DNA of 64,000 bases. It comes from Bolinopsis microptera. Taxonomy: Eukaryota; Ctenophora; Tentaculata; Lobata; Bolinopsidae. Numbering within the stretch: the stretch's first letter is position 1; each line of letters begins with the position of its first letter. Made by a program: the position numbers and the translations under genes. The DNA lies in contig NC_087076.1 in NCBI RefSeq assembly GCF_026151205.1, positions 7,852,902 through 7,916,901 on the forward strand. Reading direction: 5' to 3'. The notes beneath the pieces are model-generated. The model saw only the letters and a program-made list of their open reading frames with translations. It did not search any database and was not told where the DNA came from. This document shows, in pieces, positions 40,525 through 53,000 of this stretch.

Positions 40525-42387
40525 GTCGAAAAACGTGCCATTTCAACGACCGTTTGCTGGTGCTCCACCCACCACCAACCTCGCCATGGAACATCACCTC
40601 CGCCAACTGTGTTACATCATTAACACCAGATTAGAACACAGTAAAGTACCCTCTAACCTAACAGCAAAACAACGGGAGGGACTTAAATCCTTGATTGCAA
40701 GAAAAGAAGAACTCCACTTCTCGAGAAGCGACAAGGGGGGTGAGTTTGTGATTATGAGCAGTGGAGTACAACAGCAGATTACGCAGAAACATCTGTCAGA
40801 CATGACCTCGGAAGAAGCGTACACCTACGTTGCACCTACCACCACGCGACAAAATCGGATCCAACCAATAGCAAACCCCTCAGAAGTCTCCTACAGCCGC
40901 CTCATCAACAGGGTTACTGAGAGACTAGAGACTGAGAGTAATGTGTTATGGACAGAGATAAGTAGGATGTGTAATTATGACAGCAAAACAGTAGACTTAT
41001 TTAAATCACATAATACCCAACTACCGACTATTTATTTAATACAGAAAACTCATAAATTTGATTGTAATGTCTTAGTTTCAGATGTAGATATTATTTCTAA
41101 TTGTAAAATACGTCCAATTGTGTCTTGTATAAATTCCCCTTCTGAGAAGCTTGCTTGGATTGTTAAATCTATTCTATCTCCTCTGCTTAATCATGTTCCA
41201 TCTCACCTGAGCAATATACACACTCACCTAGAAGAGCTTCAAAACATGTCACATCAACAACTCTCAGGTCTCTCATTCTTCACAGCTGACGTCACAGCAC
41301 TGTACACAAACATCAACATCAGTGGCTGCATTCAAGACCTCATTACACTCACCGAAGAACATTGGGAAGACCTCGACACCTGGGGTCTAACACTCACGCA
41401 CATCCACAAGATCCTTGAATTCGTCTTCACCAACTCATACTTTACATATCACTCAAGACTCTACCTCCAGAAAATTGGTCTCTTCATGGGGTGCCAACCA
41501 TCACCAATAGGAGCGATAGTACGAGTATATATGTTCGAGAGAAGATCGATTTACACTGATTTACACGTCTCATTCTACCGGAGATACGTGGATGATGCCG
41601 GGAGTCTAGCCAGCTCCAAAGAAGAAGCTCTGAGGATAGTGGAGTCCATCTCAAACGAGGACCCAGACCAGTTGCTCAAATGGGAAATTGACTATCCGGA
41701 AAGCCGTCAGGATTTCACCCCATTCCTCGACACCCAGATAAAGATCGACGAACAGGGAACACTACACCACAAATTCTACAGAAAGAAGCAGAAAAAGAAT
41801 ATCACACTGCACGCCAACAGCCACCACAATGAGGGAACTAAAGTAGCCACAATCAAGAACTTCTACAAAACGGCTGCTTTTTGCTCATCAACACCAGAGT
41901 ATAAAGAAGAGTCCATGAAGATAGTAGACAACTTGTTGGTCAACAACGGTTACCAAGACCCACGACGTATAAACAAAACAGGACGACTTCACCCTCTCTC
42001 ACCTACAACACGTCATAACCCTTCATCATCAAACATACAAGATACCGACCACGTAACATGCACTCTACCATTCATCAACGAGCCATTTTCCAAAGAAGTC
42101 ACTCAATTTGCCCTCTCACACAACTTACCGGTCAAATTCATATTCACACCAGGTAAGAAACTCTCAGAGATCTTATGTTCATCACGACCACACGACAAAC
42201 CACACTGCACCATACCAAACTGTATCATATGTCCACTCATCACAACAAATCACGACTGCAAACCAAAAAGTGTCATATACAAAGTTACGTGTAAATTATG
42301 TCAAGAGCTATATATAGGGGAAACGAGTAGAACAGCACACGATAGATTTTCAGAGCATCGAAGAGCAGTCAACAGGCCTTTAACCTA
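40525..42387 (+). CDS. Penelope-like element polyprotein, RT and first part of GIY-YIG endonuclease
   Basis: The frame opens at the junction with the inverted arm; there is no natural Met at 40535, so the N-terminus is truncated. It contains REGLKSLIARKEELHFSRSD then KGGEFVIM (N-terminal region), IYLIQKTHKFD and CKIRPIVSCI, FFTADVTALYTNI (motif A), LFMGCQPSPIGAI (motif B), RRYVDDAGS (motif C, YVDD), and then SVIYKVTCKLCQELYIGETS followed by RTAHDRFSEHRRA, the GIY-YIG start with its Arg. RT plus GIY-YIG defines Penelope-like elements, relatives of telomerase. The frame is cut by an insertion starting near 42388. Confidence 0.92.
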
Positions 42388-42749
42388 TCTTACTATATAT
42401 AAAGCGAGACGATATATATATATATATATATATTTATTTATCCGCACCATTTTACTGACACCACGGCATCAACTTTAACACGGGTTTCCGCAAAAACCGT
42501 ACAAGATATAAAACTGAAACTTTTTTAACTGATTCAAATGCTTTAATGGCCTTCAAATCAGCATGAAAAAATCGAAAATCGGCCAAGGAATAATAATTTT
42601 AGTACCCAAAATTTGGACCCCCAAGTGGTGTCAAAAACGCGAATTAATAGGTAATAATTATTTTTACTGGGAGACTTTAGGGTAGGAAACTGATCCGGCC
42701 ACCAAAGAGCCTTGACACCAGTCTTAAAGGTTTGACGGGTTCCTGCTAG
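42388..42749. mobile_element. ~362-bp insertion inside the GIY-YIG domain, Helitron-like ends
   Basis: The insert begins TCTTACTATATATAAAGCGA after A and ends GCTAG before T, the 5'-TC...CTRR-3' and A/T target pattern of Helitrons. Removing 42388-42749 puts the two halves of the reading frame back in phase. An alternative boundary is an insert with a 3-bp CCT duplication (42377-42379 and 42751-42753), which also restores the phase. The insert contains an (AT)n run and no gene. I see no strong 3' hairpin, which weakens the Helitron reading. Confidence 0.6.
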
Positions 42750-42969
42750 TCCTGATAATGCGTTGGCTGCTCATTATTCAGAGTTTCACGATAACATTAT
42801 AGAACCAGATATTTCCTTCGATATTTTAGAAATTAACTTATATAGCACCATTAAACGTAAAGTGACAGAAGCTTACTACATTAATTTATTTAAACCTAGT
42901 ATCAATAACAAAGAAGAGTGCGAGAAGCTTAAGGGATTTCTTTTACAACATATTCAAAGACAAATTTAA
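42750..42969 (+). CDS. Penelope-like element, C-terminal part of GIY-YIG endonuclease
   Basis: In phase with the upstream half once the insert is removed. It reads NALAAHYSEFHDNI, then KVTEAYYINLFKPSINNK and ends HIQRQI with TAA at 42967. The Glu of TEA and the Asn of SINNK correspond to the conserved distal residues of GIY-YIG nucleases, so the catalytic set is present but split. Confidence 0.8.
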
Positions 42970-43163
42970 ACAAATAGCACACGACCCTGCTGTTCAGTAG
43001 ATATTATGTACTTGGACAGAGTGTAAAACGTGTGTACATCACTATTTTCAATGTAATGTATAATACCATTTGATGTAACCTGTATTCAGTGTGTGTAATT
43101 TTAATTTAGCATTTTAACTAGTATAGAAGCATTTATTATATACTAACGTTTATAACAATTTTA
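42970..43163 (+). repeat. 3' tail of the Penelope-like element, first part
   Basis: Non-coding tail inversely matching 40130-40330. It is interrupted at CAATTTTA (43156-43163) by the foldback element and resumes at 48829-48935. Confidence 0.8.
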
Positions 43164-43199
43164 GGCAAGTTTCCATAAACGATATTTTATGATCGGCGC

Positions 43200-45060
43200 C
43201 GATAATCGCTTATTGAGCGCTTTTTCGGCGCTTTTTTTTTAAAAACCGTTTACAATCGCTTTTTTTACGATTATAAACGGTTCAAAAAAAATCGCTTATA
43301 ATCGACTATAATTGGTGTCGTAATTAAAAAAAGCGCTTTTTTAAATTTAAAAGCGCTTATAAGCGCTTTTAAGCGCTTACTAGCGTCGCTGAGCGATTTG
43401 AAAGCGGTTTTCCAGTAGGATTGGCGCCAAAAACGGGTGGATAAGCGGTTGGCCGGATAAGCGATTCGTAGGCGCTTTTTTGAACCATTTATAAGCGATT
43501 ATAAGCGCTTATAATTGGGGTGCAATTTAGCTGTTTGTAAAGCGCAAATAAAGCGCTTATAAGCGCTTTTCAAATTGAGTCAGGAAAACGCTATATTACA
43601 TCTTATAACCGCTTATAATCGATTATAAGCGTTTTTTTAGAAATCGCTTATAACGGCTAATTCATCGCTATTTCACCGCTTTTACCGCTTTTCCTATCAT
43701 CCATGGCCAGGTGAGCAGGAATTAAAAAGCGCTTATAAGCGCTTTTTCGATGCTGCCCCTAGCCTGGTCGGAACGGGGTAGTGCCCAGAATTTAAAAGCG
43801 CTTATAAGCGATTTCTCAATTCCCCTTAACCTGGTTGGAACTTTCAAATTCATGTGCTTTTCTGAGCAACCTGGGGTGCACCGGCAGAGTCAGGATTTAA
43901 AAGCGCTTATAGGCGCTTATGATCGCTTTTCTACCACTTTTCCTATCACCCATGGCATGGGTTGGCAAGAATTATAAAGCGCTTATAAGCGTTTTTCAAT
44001 GCTGCCCCTTACCTGGTCGGAACGGGGGAGTGCCCGGAATAAAAAAGCGCTCATAAGCGCTTTTTAAATGCTGCCCCTAACCTGGTCGGAACTGGAAATC
44101 AGAGTGCCCGCTTATAAGTGCTTTTCTGAGAAACCTGGGGTGCACCGGCAGAGTCAGGATTAAAAAGCGCTTATGATCGCTTTTCTACCGCTTTTCCTAT
44201 CACCCATGGCCTGGTTGGCAAGAATTATAAAGCGCTTATAAGCGCTTTTTCGATGCTGCCCCTAACCTGGTCGGAACGGGGTAGTGCCCGGAATTTAAAA
44301 GCGCTTATAAGCGATTTCTCAATTCCCCTTAACCTGGTCGGAACTTGCATGTGCTTTTCTGAGCAACCTGGGGTGCACCGGCAGAGTCAGGATTTAAAAG
44401 CGCTTATAGGCGCTTATGATTGCTTTTCTACCGCTTTTCCCATCACCCATGGCCTGGTTGGCAAGAATTATAAAGCGCTTATAAGCGTTTTTTCAATGCT
44501 GCCCCTAACCTGGTCGGAACGGGGGAGTGCCTGGAATTAATATGCGCTTATAAGCGATTTCTGAATTCCCCTTAACCTGGTCGGAACTGGAAATCAGAGT
44601 GCCCGCTTATAAGTTCTTTTCTGTGCAACCTGGGGTGCACCGGCAGAGTCAGGATTTAAAAAGCGCTTATAGGCGCTTATGATCGCTTTTCTACCGCTTT
44701 TCCTATCGCCCATGGCCTGGTTGGCAGGAATTAGAAAGCGCTTATAAGCGCTTTTTCAATGCTGCCACTAACCTGGTCGCAACGGGGGAGTGCCCGGAAT
44801 TAAAAGGCGCTTATAAGCACTTTTTCAATGCTGCCCCTAACCTGGTCGGAACGGGGGAGTGCCCGGAATTTAAAATCGCTTATAGTTATAAGCGATTTCT
44901 CAATTCCCTTCAACCTGGTCGGAACTGGAGAGTGCCCACTCATATGTGCTTTTCTGAGCAAACTGGGGTGCACCGGCAGAGTCAGGATTTAAAAGCGCTT
45001 ATAGGCGTCTATGATCGCTTATCTACCGCTTTTCCCATCACCCATGGGCACCTAAGGATT
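43200..45060. repeat. Left arm of the foldback element: GCGCTTATAAGCGC arrays
   Basis: Dozens of GCGCTTATAAGCGC-type palindromes, then ~250-bp complex units (GCTGCCCCTAACCTGGTCGG, GGGGTGCACCGGCAGAGTCA, CACCCATGGCCTGGTTGGCA). The frames at 43750 and 44253 that begin MLPL(A/T)WSERGSA are copies of the repeat in one phase and are unlikely to be genes. Confidence 0.85.
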
Positions 45061-47734
45061 TGAAAAGCGGTTATAAGCGATTACAATCACTTTTTATTGC
45101 TGGTTTTTACCGATTTATCTATCATTTATTTGACGGATGTTACTCGTCTAAATTTCTTCGTAGTAGCGCGCGCCGCTTTCTTCTCGAAATGGCCCGACGG
45201 CACGAGCTACGAAGTAGCGCGCGCCGGGCCAGATCATTAACAATGGTCAATCATTTATCAACATGGATTTAAACATAGTTGTTTGACTGGCGATCTAGAA
45301 GCCAAGCAAGAAGGCTAAGTGCACGGCGCGGCAAAGTTCTCCGACAATAATTGTCAGAAATTGTAAAGCGCTTGCAAGCGTTTATTTATATGTTGTTAAT
45401 GGTGATGGTTGTCCTGGTGGCGGTCGATGCGCGCTGCGTCATCAGTCATACACACTTCACATTCAGAACTTGCAAAAGAAAAATATTGTATATGAAATTA
45501 AATTATTGCGCTGGGCCACGCTCAGTCTGTCAACGAGTATGACAGGCCTCAGTGGCGTAACGTTGCCTGTTGGCGCCCCCGCCGAAAAGGCGCCCCCCGG
45601 CCCCCTGTTGGCGCCCCCTCCCCTTTTGGTGCCTCTCCCTAAAATTGAACAAATTAGGTGATTTTAGAAGATACGCCTGTAAAATCTCTAAAAAAGTGTA
45701 TATATAAAGCAAAACGCGCAGTTTTGCTAGTACTTTAGTTAAGTTTTCGAAATTGTCCCACATTCAAACGACGATTTGGCGCCCCCCTAAGACGGCGCCC
45801 CCTGCACAGCGGGGTCAGCGGGGCCCTTCGTTACGCCACTGACAGGCCTGTTCATGTCATTCCAAGGAATCTCTAGCCGGGCTGAGCGAATCACGACGTC
45901 TGAAAAAAGTGCGGTGCTCATTGGATTTTAGTGTACGTGCGTGACCACACTGACCAGCATTCACGTACTTGTTCATAATCAATCGTGGACATAAAAACAA
46001 GTGCACGCTGAGTACCAATAGGAAAAAAAGTAATGTATATATACGCTAGTAAAGCCGCGCGCGTGCAGGCGTGCTGAGATAGCTTGTAAAATTTGGTTAT
46101 TAGATAGTAAAACAGCAACAAATAAACCGCGCCAGCTTGCGCGTTTGAGTCGCTCCTACGACATCGCTCGCCCAAATTTTAAGAAAATTCTTGTGAAAAG
46201 GCCTTTGAGTTTGGGTATGACATTGATCTAAATCGGTGTATTTTTTGGACGCTGATCCAGAATCACCCGCCATGACGTAGGGTAAAAATATTTCCCTGGA
46301 GAGTTACATGGGCAAAACCGTGTTAGTCACGTGACAGGCTAGTAAAACATGATTTCGATTGTTTAGGGCTCATGTTAGGGTTTGGGTTGTGGTACGCGGG
46401 TTATGGATAGCTCCGGGGTTATTATATGGTTGGGATTAGGGTTTATGTTAATTTGTTTTGTACGGCTGCAAAACCATAAAAACCAAGGTCACGTGAAATT
46501 TTTTCCCGATCCATGACTCGTGCCGAAGGCACAAAAGAGTCAAGGACAAGGGTTAGCGATCGAGGTTTTTTTTTGTATATGCCTGCGAGCACAATTATCG
46601 CCCACGTGACTACCTGCGCAAAGTTATTTTGCGTGATAATCTGAATTATATAATTGTTGGCGCGCGGCGCTGAACCAACCAAGTACATTATTAATTTCAT
46701 CATGTAAGTATCCCACTAGGCACTAATTGATAGCATATTATTATTATTTTGAGTGAGTATTACTATTTTGCACAGATCCGTGTCAGGTTGCATAAACAAT
46801 AAACATATGGTTACATAGAAGTATACACGATTTTCAAATTCAATATAGAATTTATATATTAACTGGGCGGCGCTCGGCAGTCGGCATGTCACTTCGCCAT
46901 ATTTGCATGTTTATACAAACAGTAAAGACTGGGCCGTCCCCAGGTTGTATGGAATATGATAAATACGCCATCACGGATCGGGAAATTGAGCGGCCATCCA
47001 CAAAAGAAAAGCGGCCGCATTTCTTGTTGGGCGAGCGAATAAGCAAGAGCCGGTTTTTATATACAAAAATAAGCGTACACATGATATACAATGCAATAAA
47101 GCTAAGAGTTTCTGCATGTTCGATTATTTTGCACCTAACCATGTGCCTTCGTGCTGCCGTTGCTCTATTCAGATAGGTAGTGCACCATCAACATTGAACA
47201 TTGAGCCGCGCGTGCCAACTGTATAGTAAGATAGTTTTTTAGCGCTTATTTCGGCCAGCACAATTTTCTTCAAACAAATAAATATTGAGTATCCTTCCCG
47301 ACCTCCGATTGCAACAAAAATTGGTGAGCTTACTCTGTACTCATAGACTTACGAGGAAAGTGTCTGAAATAATACGACAAAAATCAACGAATTTGGTCAA
47401 ATTACGCGAGTTTTACAGCTACTTTTGCTCCAAAAGCCTGGCATAGCCTGGCGTAATTAAACCCTCTAAAACGCGCAAATAGGCGTGTTTATGCGATTTT
47501 ACAATCAAATAATCAGATTTTACAATCTAACTCAGCGCGCGGCTCTTGTAGCGCATACGTCACTTCTTTTTTATTGGTAGTTGGCGTGCACGTGATCTTT
47601 TGCGCGGCTGTAATTGGTTCTGAACGATCACGTGAATGCTAGTCCAATGAGCATTGCACTTTTTTAGGGCGATGAAAGTCGTAATTCACTCAGCCCGAAT
47701 AAATATTTGGCGGAATGCGGAATGACAGGCTGAG
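45061..47734. other. Interior of the foldback element, no gene recognised
   Basis: Contains a GCGCGC-rich inverted block (45120-45260, shared with 33.9 and 54.2 kb), the hAT-type element at 45550, a telomere-like stretch (GTTAGGGTTTGGGTTG near 46374) and GC-rich text. The motif CTGGGCCACGCTCAGTCTGT at about 45511 recurs inverted near 47727. Confidence 0.5.
45550..45841. mobile_element. 292-bp hAT-type non-autonomous element
   Basis: Terminal inverted repeats CAGTGGCGTAACG and CGTTACGCCACTG, the classic hAT terminus. Eight-bp target duplication ACAGGCCT at 45542-45549 and 45842-45849. The interior is rich in GGCGCCCCC and has no frame. It lies inside the foldback element, which lies inside the Penelope-like element. 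Confidence 0.92.
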
Positions 47735-48828
47735 CCAAATTCCGACCAGGTTAAGGGGAATTGAAAAAAACGCTTATAAGCGCTTTATAATTCTTGGCAA
47801 CCAGGCCATGGGTGATGGGAAAAGCGGTAGAAAAGCAATCATAAGCGCCTATAAGCGCTTTTAAATCCTGACTCTGCCGGTGCACCCTAGGTTGCTCAGA
47901 AAAGCACATGCAAGTGGGCACTCTCCAGTTCCGACCAGGTTGAAGGGAATTGAGAAATCGTTTATAAGCGCTTTTTAATTCCGGGCACACCCCCGTTCCG
48001 AACAGGTTAGGGGCAGCATTGAAAAAACGCTTATAAGCGCTTTATAATTCTTGCCAACCAGGCCATGGGTGATAGAAAAAGCGGTAGAAAAGCGATCATA
48101 AGCGCCTATAAGCGCTTTTAAATCCTGACTCTGCCGGTGCACCCCAGGTTGCTCAGAAAAGCACATGAAAGTTCCAACCAGGTTAAGGGGAATTGAGAAA
48201 TCGCTTATAAGCGCTTTTAAATTCTGGGCACTACCCCGTTCCGACCAGGCTAGGGGCAGCATCGAAAAAGCGCTTATAAGCGCTTTTTAATTCCTGCTCA
48301 CCTGGCCATGGATGATAGGAAAAGCGGTAAAAGCGGTGAAATAGCGATGAATTAGCCGTTATAAGCGATTTCTAAAAAAACGCTTATAATCGATTATAAG
48401 CGGTTATAAGATGTAATATAGCGTTTTCCTGACTCAATTTTAAAAGCGCTTATAAGCGCTTTATTTGCGCTTTACAAACAGCTAAATTGCACCCCAATTA
48501 TAAGCGCTTATAATCGCTTATAAATGGTTCAAAAAAGCGCCTACGAATCGCTTATCAGGCCAACCGCCTATCCACCCGTTTTTGGCGCCAATCCTACTGG
48601 AAAACCGCTTTCAAATCGCTCAGCGACGCTAGTAAGCGCTTTTAAATTTAAAAAAGCGCTTTTTTTAATTACGACACCAGTTATAGTCGATTATAAGCGA
48701 TTTTTTTTGAACCGTTTATAATCGTAAAAAAAGCGATTGTAAACGGTTTTTAAAAAAAAAGCGCCGAAAAAGCGCTCAATAAGCGATTATCGGCGCCGAT
48801 CATAAAATATCGTTTATGGAAACTTGCC
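47735..48828. repeat. Right arm of the foldback element
   Basis: Reverse complement of about 43164-44270, unit for unit, including a frame that mirrors the MLPLAWSERGSA one. High identity between arms indicates either recent insertion or arm homogenisation. Confidence 0.85.
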
Positions 48829-48836
48829 CAATTTTA

Positions 48837-48935
48837 GCCTGAAGATGGCGTTGACGCCGAAAATTTGCCCTTACTCCTAACTTCCTTGTTTCACTTGTCC
48901 TTGTCTCTTCCAACCGGATAATATCCAGATATCAG
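48837..48935 (+). repeat. 3' terminus of the Penelope-like element
   Basis: Starts GCCTGAAGATGGCGTTGACG, the typical Penelope terminal motif, and ends ATATCCAGATATCAG. Exact inverse of 40031-40129. Confidence 0.85.
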
Positions 48936-50079
48936 TATTTCAATCATGAGACTAATAAACAGCGAACTACTCCGTTATTTGATACCATGTAATTGTTACT
49001 TTTAGGTTGACTCTTCTTTGACCAAACGTATTTACATCGATACAATTAGTATAATGTAAACAAACAAAACCCCGATTTACCACGAACCCCGATTTACCGC
49101 GGATGTTTCCTTTCCCCCAAACTGCGCGGTAAATCGGGGTTTTACTGTATTTAAAAAGTTTCGATTCCGCAATAATTTCCGTTCACAAATTAGTTGGGAT
49201 CATGATTCATACATATCAAATTCTGCATACATGTATATATTGATATTGTATAACTCAATCTATAGCATATAATAAGACGGGTGTACTCATCAATTAATTT
49301 GGTTTAAACACTACTTTATTTAGCTCCTTATTATATTTGAAATCCAAATTGAATATTATTTATGAGAGTCAAATTTCTGTTGATCCCACGTTTGATTACG
49401 ATGTTGTCACATTGAAACGTTGGATAATTCCTTTCCTCCTTATTTTATTTTTCATAAATATCTTATCATAAATATCTTATCAGGAGCAAAGAAAAACAGT
49501 CCTGGCTGTTCAAGAACCCTAACAGGGCCGGAACACACAACCAGTGATAGCAGGAAATACAACAAGCAGTGGCGTAACAACAAAAAGAACTAGAGGGATA
49601 GAACAGGTTACCACTTCCTGCAAAGAAGAAGAATAAAAAACATTCCCCCATCTCACGTGCAGGCAGATTAAAAATCTTACTGTTATCTATATTTTGAGAC
49701 CTCATGTGGCGTGTTTTTCTGCTTTTTATACTTATAATACTAAAGATTCTGCAGTCTTAACTCTTATACTTTTCAAGTAAAAATAATTGACTTCGGTAAA
49801 ATTGTAATATATTGCCGACTCGCTATAAAGGTTTAAAACATGAGTGATTGTTGGTTGTAAAGTGCTAAGTATTTTTCCTTCTTAAATGGCTATATAAAAA
49901 AGCTTGTTATATTAGCCGGAGTTTAGCAGCTCTGAAACAACCTTATGATAGAGCGCACAAATACAGAGCAGCTGTTATGAACAGTAAACTAATAGCCATT
50001 TAACGGCCGTGATCATGTCGTTACGATCATACATAATAGCCGTCTCAGCTTTTTTAGCCGGTTAATTAGTTTACCGGCT
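48936..50079. other. Spacer with a small hairpin, no gene
   Basis: AACCCCGATTTACCGCG at about 49085-49101 is inverted at about 49119-49142 (GCGGTAAATCGGGGTTTTAC), resembling a mariner/pogo-type terminus beside TA, but a second end is not seen. The rest is AT-rich. Confidence 0.4.
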
Positions 50080-53000
50080 TACGCAGTGGGAGATTTATAA
50101 TTCGCATCGTTTTGTCGTTTTAGAACCTAGAAATAGTGCTCAAAGCTGGCTTTGTGGTTAAGTTTTGTAGTTGGAAAGTGTTTTTAATGTAGAGTGGGAG
50201 CTCTTAGGATTTATAATTGGCATCATTTAGTCGTTTCAGAACCCAGAAATAGTGCTCAAAGCTGGTTTTGTGTTTAAGTTTTGTAGTTGGAAAGTGTTTT
50301 TAATGTAGAGTACTGGGAGCTCTGAGGATTTATAATTGGCATCATTTAGCCGTCTCATAACCTAGAAATAGTGCTCAGAGCTGGTTTTGTGGTTAAGTTT
50401 TGTAGTTGGGAAGTGTTTTTAATGTAGAGTACTGGGAGATCTGAGGATTTATTATTCGCATCATTTAGCCGTCTCATAACCTAGAAATAATGCTCAGAGC
50501 TGGTTTTGTGGTTAAGTTTTGTAGTTGGAAAGTGTTTTTAATGTAGAGTACTAGGAGCTCTGAGGATTTATAATTGGCATCATTTAGCCGTCTCATAACC
50601 TAGAAATAGTGCTCAGAGCTGGTTTTGTGGTTAAGTTTTGTAGTTGGAAAGTGTTTTTAATGTAGAGTACTGGGAGCTCTGAGGATTTATTATTCGCATC
50701 ATTTAGCCGTCTCATAACCTAGAAATAGTGCTCAGAGCTGGTTTTGTGGTTAAGTTTTGTAGTTGGAAAGTGTTTTTAATGTAGAGTACTGGGAGATCTG
50801 AGGATTTATTATTCGCATCATTTAGCCGTCTCATAACCTAGAAATAGTGCTCAGAGCTGGTTTTGTGGTTAAGTTTTGTAGTTGGAAAGTGTTTTTAATG
50901 TAGAGTACTGGGAGCTCTGAGGATTTATAATTGGCATCATTTAGTCGTTTCAGAACCTAGAAATAGTGCTCAGAGCTGGTTTTGTGGTTAAGTTTTGTAG
51001 TTGGAAAGTGTTTTTAATGTAGAGTACTGGGAGCTCTGAGGATTTATAATTGGCATCATTTAGCCGTCTCATAACCTAGAAATAGTGCTCAGAGCTGGTT
51101 TTGTGGTTAAGTTTTGTAGTTGGAAAGTGTTTTTAATGTAGAGTACTGGGAGCTCTGAGGATTTATAATTGGCATCATTTAGTCGTTCAGAACCTAGAAA
51201 TAGTGCTCAGAGCTGGTTTTGTGGTTAAGTTTTGTAGTTGGAAAGTGTTTTTAATGTAGAGTACTGGGAGCTCTGAGGATTTATAATTGGCATCATTTAG
51301 CCGTCTCATAACCTAGAAATAGTGCTCAGAGCTGGTTTTGTGGTTAAGTTTTGTAGTTGGAAAGTGTTTTTAATGTAGAGTACTGGGAGATCTGAGGATT
51401 TATTATTCGCATCATTTAGCCGTCTCATAACCTAGAAATAGTGCTCAGAGCTGGTTTTGTGGTTAAGTTTTGTAGTTGGAAAGTGTTTTTAATGTAGAGT
51501 ACTGGGAGATCTGAGGATTTATTATTCGCATCATTTAACCGTCTCATAACCTAGAAATAGTGCTCAGAGCTGGTTTTGTGGTTAAGTTTTGTAGTTGGAA
51601 AGTGTTTTTAATGTAGAGTACTGGGAGATCTGAGGATTTATTATTCGCATCATTTAGCCGTCTCATAACCTAGAAATAGTGCTCAGAGCTGGTTTTGTGG
51701 TTAAGTTTTGTAGTTGGAAAGTGTTTTTAATGTAGAGTACTGGGAGCTCTGAGGATTTATAATTGGCATCATTTAGCCGTCTCATAACCTAGAAATAGTG
51801 CTCAGAGCTGGTTTTGTGGTTAAGTTTTGTAGTTGGAAAGTGTTTTTAATGTAGAGTACTGGGAGATCTGAGGATTTATTATTCGCATCATTTAGCCGTC
51901 TCATAACCTAGAAATAGTGCTCAGAGCTGGTTTTGTGGTTAAGTTTTGTAGTTGGAAAGTGTTTTTAATGTAGAGTACTGGGAGATCTGAGGATTTATTA
52001 TTCGCATCATTTAGCCGTCTCATAACCTAGAAATAGTGCTCAGAGCTGGTTTTGTGGTTAAGTTTTGTAGTTGGAAAGTGTTTTTAATGTAGAGTACTGG
52101 GAGCTCTGAGGATTTATAATTGGCATCATTTAGCCGTCTCATAACCTAGAAATAGTGCTCAGAGCTGGTTTTGTGGTTAAGTTTTGTAGTTGGAAAGTGT
52201 TTTTAATGTAGAGTACTGGGAGCTCTGAGGATTTATTATTCGCATCATTTAGCCGTCTCATAACCTAGAAATAGTGCTCAGAGCTGGTTTTGTGGTTAAG
52301 TTTTGTAGTTGGAAAGTGTTTTTAATGTAGAGTACTGGGAGATCTGAGGATTTATTATTCGCATCATTTAGCCGTCTCATAACCTAGAAATAGTGCTCAG
52401 AGCTGGTTTTGTGGTTAAGTTTTGTAGTTGGAAAGTGTTTTTAATGTAGAGTACTGGGAGCTCTGAGGATTTATAATTGGCATCATTTAGTCGTTTCAGA
52501 ACCTAGAAATAGTGCTCAGAGCTGGTTTTGTGGTTAAGTTTTGTAGTTGGAAAGTGTTTTTAATGTAGAGTACTGGGAGCTCTGAGGATTTATAATTGGC
52601 ATCATTTAGCCGTCTCATAACCTAGAAATAGTGCTCAGAGCTGGTTTTGTGGTTAAGTTTTGTAGTTGGAAAGTGTTTTTAATGTAGAGTACTGGGAGAT
52701 CTGAGGATTTATTATTCGCATCATTTAGCCGTCTCATAACCTAGAAATAGTGCTCAGAGCTGGTTTTGTGGTTAAGTTTTGTAGTTGGAAAGTGTTTTTA
52801 ATGTAGAGTACTGGGAGATCTGAGGATTTATTATTCGCATCATTTAGCCGTCTCATAACCTAGAAATAGTGCTCAGAGCTGGTTTTGTGGTTAAGTTTTG
52901 TAGTTGGAAAGTGTTTTTAATGTAGAGTACTGGGAGCTCTGAGGATTTATAATTGGCATCATTTAGCCGTCTCATAACCTAGAAATAGTGCTCAGAGCTG

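Larger units (their letters stand above)
43164..48828. mobile_element. 5.67-kb foldback element with 8-bp target duplication
   Basis: Ends are inverted: GGCAAGTTTCCATAAACGAT at 43164 and its reverse complement ending at 48828. CAATTTTA flanks both sides (43156-43163, 48829-48836), and the pair with the insert removed matches the uninterrupted inverted arm at about 40125. The right arm (47735-48828) mirrors the first ~1.1 kb of the left arm; the left arm runs on to about 45060 with more sub-repeats. Arms consist of ~250-bp units punctuated by the palindrome AGCGCTTATAAGCGCT. The interior (45060-47735) has no transposase. An 8-bp target and long arms would fit hAT-, P- or Mutator-like machinery acting in trans. 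Confidence 0.85.

Noticed and set aside
43750-44540. Repeated frames starting MLPL(A/T)WSERGSA, also at 47975-48262 on the other strand
   Set aside because: They follow the ~250-bp sub-repeat of the foldback arms, break off at every variation in the unit and show no domain.
46443-47176. Several 85-96 codon frames on both strands inside the foldback element
   Set aside because: Overlapping antisense pairs without motifs; the region looks like repeat-derived DNA.
49566-49577. CAGTGGCGTAAC as the start of another hAT element
   Set aside because: No inverted partner or 8-bp duplication was found nearby.
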